Below are positions 59,352-64,000 of a DNA stretch of 64,000 bases, one piece after another; within the stretch, counting starts at the first letter, position 1; every line of letters starts with the position of its first letter. The notes under the pieces were generated by a model. It was not told the origin of the DNA. It made no database searches and saw only the letters and a program-made list of their open reading frames with translations. Source of the stretch: Nonomuraea sp. NEAU-A123. GTDB lineage: Bacteria > Actinomycetota > Actinomycetes > Streptosporangiales > Streptosporangiaceae. The translations under genes and the position numbers were made by a program. The DNA is taken from the NCBI RefSeq assembly GCF_018603905.1, contig NZ_JAHFZZ010000006.1:1-64000 (forward strand). The letters run 5' to 3'.

Positions 59352-60068
59352 TCATGACGTGCGACGCATGGCTTCAGTGATGCGCTCAGCCGCTGCCATC
59401 ACGGGCACGGCGTGCAGCCGGCCAGGGGCTCTCGTCAGCCTTTCGATGGGTCCCGAAACCGAGACCGCCGCGATGACCTTGCCGCCGCTGCCCCTTATCG
59501 GCGCGGAAACGCTGGCCACTCCTTGCTCGCGCTCGCCGACGCTGTGCGCCCAGCCCCTGCGCCGCACCGACGCCAGCGTGGCCGCGGTGAACTTGGCGCC
59601 GCGCAGCCCCCGGTGCAGGCGGTCGGGCTCCTCCCACGCCAGCAGGATCTGGGCGGCCGAACCCGCCGTCATCGGCAACGCCGAGCCCACAGGTACGGTG
59701 TCGCGCAACCCGCTGGCCCGTTCGGCCGCGGCCACGCAGACCCGCTCGTCACCCTGACGCCGGTAGAGCTGCGCGCTCTCGCCGGTCAGGTCGCGCAGTT
59801 GCATTAACACGGGCGCGGCCACCGCGAGCAATCGATCCTCGCCCGCCGCGGTGGACAACTCCGAAAGCCGCGGGCCGAGCACGAACCTGCCCTGCGTGTC
59901 ACGGGTCACGATGCGGTGGTGCTCGAGTGCGACGGCGAGCCGGTGGGCCGTGGGTCTGGCCAGGCCGGTGGCCTGGACCAGCTGAGCCAGCGAAGCGGGA
60001 CCCGCTTCGAGGGCATTGAGTACCAGAACGGCCTTGTCCAGTACGCCGACTCCGCTAGAGTTGTCCAT
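59352..60068 (-). CDS. ndgR: IclR-family regulator NdgR
   Basis: A 238-residue regulator from ATG 60068. GVGVLDKAVLVLNALEAGPA then SLAQLVQATGLARPTAHRLA is the IclR HTH; the effector domain runs from ~85 to the end. Its divergent position next to leuCD and its sequence identify NdgR, which in Streptomyces regulates leucine and amino-acid metabolism and antibiotic production. A palindrome in the divergent region fits its binding. Confidence 0.92.
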   Translation of the reverse strand: MDNSSGVGVLDKAVLVLNALEAGPASLAQLVQATGLARPTAHRLAVALEHHRIVTRDTQGRFVLGPRLSELSTAAGEDRLLAVAAPVLMQLRDLTGESAQLYRRQGDERVCVAAAERASGLRDTVPVGSALPMTAGSAAQILLAWEEPDRLHRGLRGAKFTAATLASVRRRGWAHSVGEREQGVASVSAPIRGSGGKVIAAVSVSGPIERLTRAPGRLHAVPVMAAAERITEAMRRTS

Positions 60069-60078
60069 ACACCGATAC

Positions 60079-60103
60079 TGCCGTCTCGACATATGAGAAG
60101 GCA
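60079..60103. promoter_or_regulatory. Palindrome in the ndgR-leuC divergent region
   Basis: TGCC-G-TCTC and GAGA-A-GGCA stand symmetrically around GACATAT. An IclR-type operator is expected here; binding could repress ndgR and control leuC. Inference from position and symmetry. Confidence 0.6.
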
Positions 60104-60165
60104 AGTCGGAGGACTCTCCCGCGAGGGAGCGCGATGGTGAGCATCGCATCAACCAGGAGGAGATC

Positions 60166-61554
60166 ATGGCCCGCACATTGGCGGAGAAGGTCTGGGAGCA
60201 GCATGTCGTGCGCCGCGCCGACGGCGAACCCGACCTCCTCTACATCGACCTGCACCTCATTCACGAGGTGACCAGCCCGCAGGCGTTCGACGGTCTCCGT
60301 CTCGCCGGCCGGCCCGTGCGCAGGCCTGAGCTCACCATCGCCACCGAAGACCACAACGTGCCGACCGTGCTCGGCCCGATCTCCGACCCGGTGTCCAAGA
60401 CCCAGGTCGAGACGCTGCGCAAGAACGCCGCCGAGTTCGGCATCCGGCTCTACCCTATGGGTGACGCGGGCCAGGGCGTGGTCCACATCATCGGCCCGCA
60501 GTTCGGCCTGACCCAGCCGGGCATGACGATCGTCTGCGGTGACTCCCACACCTCCACGCACGGCGCGTTCGGCGGCATCGCGTTCGGCATCGGCACCTCC
60601 GAGGTCGAGCACGTGCTGGCCACCCAGACGCTGCCGGCCTACCGGCCGAAGACGATGGCCATCGAGGTCACGGGCGAGCTGCCCGTCGGCGTCACGGCCA
60701 AGGACCTGATCCTGGCCATCATCGCCAAGATCGGCACCGGCGGCGGCCAGGGCTACATCGTCGAATACCGCGGCGAGGCCATCCGCAAGCTCTCCATGGA
60801 GGGCCGCATGACGGTCTGCAACATGTCGATCGAGGCCGGCGCCCGCGCGGGCCTGATCGCGCCCGACGAGACCACGTTCGAATACCTCAAGGGCCGCCGG
60901 CACGCGCCGACCGGCGAGGCCTGGGACCAGGCCGTCGCATACTGGAAGTCGCTGCGCACCGACGACGACGCCGTGTTCGACCAGGTGGTCGAGATCGACG
61001 CCTCGACGCTCACGCCGTACGTCACCTGGGGCACGAACCCGGGCCAGGGCCTGCCGCTGAACGCGTCCGTGCCCAATCCCGAGGACTTCGCCGACCCGAC
61101 CGCGCGGTCGTCGGCCGAGCGGGCACTGGAGTACATGGGCCTCACGGCGGGCACGCCGCTGCGCGAGATCGAGGTCGACACGGTCTTCGTCGGCTCGTGC
61201 ACCAACGGCCGCATCGAGGACCTGCGCGCCGCCGCCGAGATCCTGCGCGGCCGCCAGGTCACCACCCGCACGCTGATCGTGCCCGGCTCGATGATGGTCA
61301 AGGCCCAGGCCGAGCAGGAGGGCCTGCACGAGGTGTTCAAGGCCGCCGGCGCCGAGTGGCGCGAGGCGGGCTGCTCGATGTGCCTCGGCATGAACCCCGA
61401 CACACTCCAGCCGGGCGAGCGCAGCGCCTCCACCTCCAACCGCAACTTCGAGGGCCGTCAGGGCAAGGGTGGCCGCACCCATCTGGTGTCGCCGCAGGTC
61501 GCCGCCGCGACCGCCGTCACTGGCCATCTGACCGCCCCCGCCGACCTCGTTTAG
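60166..61554 (+). CDS. leuC: 3-Isopropylmalate dehydratase, large subunit
   Basis: A 462-residue aconitase-family enzyme carrying the [4Fe-4S] cluster: GSCTNGR, and the pair in CSMCLGMNPD. IVCGDSHTSTHGAFGGIAFG is the substrate-binding region. It isomerises 2- to 3-isopropylmalate with LeuD in leucine synthesis. AGGAGG before ATG 60166; followed by leuD after 12 bases. Confidence 0.97.
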   Translation: MARTLAEKVWEQHVVRRADGEPDLLYIDLHLIHEVTSPQAFDGLRLAGRPVRRPELTIATEDHNVPTVLGPISDPVSKTQVETLRKNAAEFGIRLYPMGDAGQGVVHIIGPQFGLTQPGMTIVCGDSHTSTHGAFGGIAFGIGTSEVEHVLATQTLPAYRPKTMAIEVTGELPVGVTAKDLILAIIAKIGTGGGQGYIVEYRGEAIRKLSMEGRMTVCNMSIEAGARAGLIAPDETTFEYLKGRRHAPTGEAWDQAVAYWKSLRTDDDAVFDQVVEIDASTLTPYVTWGTNPGQGLPLNASVPNPEDFADPTARSSAERALEYMGLTAGTPLREIEVDTVFVGSCTNGRIEDLRAAAEILRGRQVTTRTLIVPGSMMVKAQAEQEGLHEVFKAAGAEWREAGCSMCLGMNPDTLQPGERSASTSNRNFEGRQGKGGRTHLVSPQVAAATAVTGHLTAPADLV

Positions 61555-61566
61555 GAGAGCCTTCCG

Positions 61567-62154
61567 ATGGACGCCTTCACCACCCACACCGGTACGGCGG
61601 TGCCGCTGCGCCGCAGCAACGTCGACACCGACCAGATCATCCCGGCCGTCTGGCTCAAGCAGGTCAGCAGGACCGGGTTCGAGAAGGGCCTGTTCGCCGC
61701 CTGGCGCGAGGACCCGACGTTCGTGCTCAACGACCCGTCCTACACCGGCGCCTCGATCCTCGTCTCGGGTCCCGACTTCGGCACCGGCTCCTCGCGCGAG
61801 CACGCCGTATGGGCCTTGCAGCAGTACGGCTTCCGCGTCGTGATCGCCGCCAGGTTCGGCGACATCTTCCGCAACAACTCCACCAAGATGGGCCTGCTCC
61901 CCGTCATCCTGCCGGGCGAGAAGGTCGAGGCCCTGCAGGCGGCCGTCGAAGCGGAGCCGGGGCTGGAGGTGACCGTCGACCTCGCGGATCGCCAGGTCCG
62001 CTGGGCCGATGAGGCCGTCGGTTTCGAGATCGACGACTACACCCGCTGGCGCCTCATGGAGGGCCTCGACGACATCGGACTGACCCTGCGTCATGCCGAG
62101 GATGTGGCGGCGTACGAGAATGGTCGGCAGCCATGGCTGCCGACGACCGTCTAG
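61567..62154 (+). CDS. leuD: 3-Isopropylmalate dehydratase, small subunit
   Basis: A 195-residue swivel-domain protein: LRRSNVDTDQIIPAVWLKQV then DFGTGSSREHAVWALQQYGF, typical of LeuD. Forms the heterodimer with LeuC. Its 3' end overlaps the following small gene by 22 bases. Confidence 0.97.
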   Translation: MDAFTTHTGTAVPLRRSNVDTDQIIPAVWLKQVSRTGFEKGLFAAWREDPTFVLNDPSYTGASILVSGPDFGTGSSREHAVWALQQYGFRVVIAARFGDIFRNNSTKMGLLPVILPGEKVEALQAAVEAEPGLEVTVDLADRQVRWADEAVGFEIDDYTRWRLMEGLDDIGLTLRHAEDVAAYENGRQPWLPTTV

Positions 62155-62372
62155 AAGACGACGCACTGGCGCGGCGGCTGCGCGAAGCGCACCGTCGCGT
62201 CCGCATGCTGCCCGCCGCCGAAAAGGAACGCCTGGCCCGCCGCTACGTCGCGATCTGCGATCTGGCCAAGCGGGATCCGGAAAGGGCGGCGGCCCGCCTA
62301 GAGGCGTTTCTCGCCGCGCTCGACAGCGATTTCGACACGCCACGCGCACCCGAAAACACGCTCGGTGATTGA
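62133..62372 (+). CDS. Small charged hypothetical protein after leuD
   Basis: A 79-residue protein from ATG 62133, inside the leuD end. Strongly helical and Arg/Glu-rich: ALARRLREAHRRVRMLPAAE then KERLARRYVAICDLAKRDPE. Its overlap with leuD and similar small genes I recall between leuD and hup in actinomycetes suggest it is real. Function unknown. Confidence 0.6.
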   Translation: MAADDRLEDDALARRLREAHRRVRMLPAAEKERLARRYVAICDLAKRDPERAAARLEAFLAALDSDFDTPRAPENTLGD

Positions 62373-62470
62373 GTTCCCTCGCGATCCCGCCTACTTTCGA
62401 GCGCGTAAGGGGTTTCTACGTAGGATTCATGAGCTGGAACCCCGAGCCGTAACTGGGGGAGCAGAACTTT

Positions 62471-62770
62471 ATGAACAAGCGAGAACTCGTCGATGCCATC
62501 GCAGATCGGGTGGGCGACAGGAAAACGGCCACGGAGGCCGTGAACGCGATCATCGACGCCGTCCAGAAGGCGGTCGCCAGCGGGGACAAGGTCTCGATCA
62601 CCGGCTTCGGCGCTTTCGAGATGGTCCACAAGCCGGCCAGGAGCGCTCGCAATCCGTCAACGGGTGCCGAAATCCGGGTCGCGGAGAGCTGGGGACCCAA
62701 GTTCCGTCCGGGCTCGGACTTCAAGGAACTCGTGAACGTCGGCGGCAAGAAGCTCGCGAAGAAGAAGTAG
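62471..62770 (+). CDS. hup: HU-family DNA-binding protein
   Basis: A 99-residue nucleoid protein. MNKRELVDAIADRVGDRKTA, SITGFGAFEMVHKPARSARN and the DNA-intercalating ARNPSTGAEIRVAES arm are complete HU/IHF features. It ends in KKLAKKK and lacks the long lysine-rich extension that the protein at this locus has in Streptomyces (HupS). GGGGGAG upstream of the ATG. A terminator follows. Confidence 0.95.
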   Translation: MNKRELVDAIADRVGDRKTATEAVNAIIDAVQKAVASGDKVSITGFGAFEMVHKPARSARNPSTGAEIRVAESWGPKFRPGSDFKELVNVGGKKLAKKK

Positions 62771-62787
62771 GCAAAGAGGCAGCCGGG

Positions 62788-62818
62788 CGCCCGGTCCCCT
62801 TCGTGGGGCCGGGCGTTT
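62788..62818 (+). terminator. Terminator after hup
   Basis: CGCCCGG-T-CCCC pairs with GGGG-CCGGGCG around a 5-base loop, followed by TTTCCTT. GC-rich stem with a short T-run, actinomycete type. Confidence 0.75.
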
Positions 62819-62820
62819 CC

Positions 62821-63024
62821 TTATGCGGGCAGCGGAAAGGTCGACAGCGTTATGTAGGTGATCTCGTCATCCGCCATCGCGAGGCGGACCCGCTGCCCCG
62901 AGCGCAGCAGCCGCAGCGGCCCCGCGTCGAAGGCGGGCGCGCCGAACTCCAGCACGGTCCCGTCATCGAGGAAGACCGAGCCGGAACGCGTCACCGGATC
63001 GAAACTGCGTACCGTCGCCTGCAT
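62821..63024 (-). CDS. Cold-shock-domain-like small protein
   Basis: A 67-residue protein from ATG 63024. The VRSFDPVTRSGSVFLDDGTV-LEFGAPAF stretch has the OB-fold spacing of cold-shock domains, but the usual RNP1/RNP2 aromatics (KGFGFI, VFVH) are altered. Possibly a weak nucleic-acid-binding relative. Common beside cofC in actinomycetes to my recollection. Confidence 0.65.
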   Translation of the reverse strand: MQATVRSFDPVTRSGSVFLDDGTVLEFGAPAFDAGPLRLLRSGQRVRLAMADDEITYITLSTFPLPA

Positions 63025-63065
63025 GCGGACCAGCGTAAACGGTGGGCGTCCGCGCGGCGAGGGCG

Positions 63066-63701
63066 TCACGAAGGCGGCCACAGCTCGGCGACCACCGCCG
63101 CGGTGTGCCGCCCCAGCCCCAGGGCGATGGCGGCACGCAGGTCGTCGGGGGTGTCCACGTCGCGCCTGACCGAGTCGATGCCCTCCGGGCACAGCTCCTT
63201 GGCGCCGCCCGCCAGGTGCTTGGCCCGCGACTCCCCGCCGAAACGCGGCGTGAACGGGCGGCCCGGTCGTACCCCGTAGAAGGTGGTGCCGACGTCGAGC
63301 GCGTCGGGCACGAAGGACTGGTCGAACTCGGCGGCGCAGGCCAGCGCGGTGGCCAGCTCCGCCGGGCGCAGGGCGGGCAGGTCGGCCTGCAGGGCGCCGA
63401 CCGCGTCGCCGGGCGCGATCCGTACGGCGTGCGCCGCGCCCGTACGCAGGGCGGTGTTGAGGCCGCGGTCGGGGTCGTGCACCACCTCGGCGCCCAGCGC
63501 GGTCAGCGGCCCGGCGGCGGCCGGGTCGGCGGTCACCACGATTACCCGGGCCACCAGCGGGCAGGAGAGCGCCGCCGCGACGGTGTCGCAGGCGACGGCG
63601 ACGGCCAGCCGGGTGCGGTGGGGACCCGTGGCGGCCGCCAGTCGTGTCTTGGCCGCGACCAGCGTCTTCACCGGAATGACCAGTGACCAGCGGATGCTCA
63701 T
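63066..63701 (-). CDS. cofC: 2-Phospholactate/PEP guanylyltransferase (F420 synthesis)
   Basis: A 211-residue nucleotidyltransferase from ATG 63701. VIPVKTLVAAKTRLAAATGP, LQADLPALRPAELATAL, and FGGESRAKHLAGGAKELCPE then GIDSVRRDVDTPDDL are the CofC/FbiD landmarks. In actinomycetes it activates phosphoenolpyruvate with GTP for coenzyme F420. Single gene on this strand. Confidence 0.92.
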   Translation of the reverse strand: MSIRWSLVIPVKTLVAAKTRLAAATGPHRTRLAVAVACDTVAAALSCPLVARVIVVTADPAAAGPLTALGAEVVHDPDRGLNTALRTGAAHAVRIAPGDAVGALQADLPALRPAELATALACAAEFDQSFVPDALDVGTTFYGVRPGRPFTPRFGGESRAKHLAGGAKELCPEGIDSVRRDVDTPDDLRAAIALGLGRHTAAVVAELWPPS

Positions 63702-63775
63702 AGGGTTAAGCATCGCGCCTCGACATCCCATGCGGCCAACCGGGAGACTTGGGGCGCAGACCGTAGGAGGAGATC

Positions 63776-64000
63776 ATGAGCCGCCCCACGCGCCCATCGC
63801 GTTTCTGGGAGACCCTGGCCGTAGTGATCGTGAAACCATTGTCATGGCTCCTGATCAAGAAGGACTGGCGCAGGGGCGAGCGCATCCCCCGTACCGGCGG
63901 CGTGATCATCGCGGCGAACCACCTCTCCTGGACCGACCCCGTCCTGCTGTCGCACTTCCTCTACAACAACGGTCGCTGGCCGGTCATCCTGGCCAAGTCC
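63776..64000 (+). CDS. 1-Acyl-glycerol-3-phosphate acyltransferase (partial)
   Basis: The first 75 codons of a PlsC-type acyltransferase; the gene continues beyond the window. AGGAGGAG lies 5-6 bases before ATG 63776. The catalytic motif NHLSWTDP (Nx4D type) is at ~48-55 after GERIPRTGGVIIAAN. A membrane phospholipid enzyme. Often next to cofC in actinomycetes. Confidence 0.9.
   Translation, partial: MSRPTRPSRFWETLAVVIVKPLSWLLIKKDWRRGERIPRTGGVIIAANHLSWTDPVLLSHFLYNNGRWPVILAKS

Noticed and set aside
60055..62349. 764-codon minus-strand frame opposite leuCD
   Set aside because: Antisense shadow of two certain genes.

Overview
The DNA is GC-rich with strong third-position G/C bias, frequent GTG/TTG starts and GGAGG-type ribosome sites. 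The right end has the gene order FAA hydrolase - gltX ... tRNA-Gln, tRNA-Glu x2 ... ndgR / leuC-leuD - HU ... cofC, typical of actinomycete chromosomes. Content (Asp23-type operon, cofactor F420 gene, DUF6247, DUF3311, many TetR regulators) fits Streptosporangiales (Nonomuraea/Streptosporangium-like). That placement is inference from gene content, not from a marker gene.

Layout. 0-10.4 kb is a worn accessory region. It holds a small membrane-protein/HTH pair with a palindromic operator, an AAA ATPase fused to a PD-(D/E)XK-like domain, a Uma2 nuclease-like protein, an HD-domain nucleotidase, a broken AbiEii toxin with its intact partner, and relics of a sensor kinase and an IS1380-type transposase. 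The 3' end of the HD gene plus its downstream flank is present three times in the same orientation. 10.4-25.2 kb holds two fatty/aryl-acyl-CoA catabolic clusters. The first (truncated acyl-CoA ligase, thiolase, acyl-CoA dehydrogenase, TetR, enoyl-CoA hydratase, hydroxyacyl-CoA dehydrogenase, APC permease) has twin TetR-like operators. The second (M20 peptidase, DUF3311 plus sodium:solute symporter, TetR, BadH-like SDR, acyl-CoA ligase, two crotonases) is tied together by three copies of a GATC-repeat palindrome and looks like one regulon for uptake, amide cleavage, CoA activation and beta-oxidation of an unknown carboxylate.

25.2-42 kb is a second mixed region. It has IS relics (ISL3-like, IS5-like), a 5'-truncated subtilase, pseudogenes of an aminoglycoside phosphotransferase-like protein and an alpha/beta hydrolase, and many small regulator/enzyme pairs (ECF41 sigma factor, VOC, PNPOx, SAM methyltransferases, PadR, HxlR/SDR, SoxR, SDR/TetR, O-methyltransferase/TetR). 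Several have readable operator palindromes.

42-64 kb is core chromosome. It contains a DsbA-like protein, cimA (citramalate synthase) behind what looks like a transcription attenuator with a Leu-Leu-Ile-Ile leader peptide, a heparinase-like secreted protein, a six-gene Asp23/AmaP/DUF2273 envelope operon in which every junction is a 4-base stop/start overlap, FAA hydrolase and gltX, a MATE pump/PadR pair, an M3 peptidase, three tRNAs, ndgR with leuCD, an HU protein, cofC and the start of an acyltransferase. cimA and leuCD make branched-chain amino acid precursors, so two separate controls of that pathway (attenuation and NdgR) are visible here.
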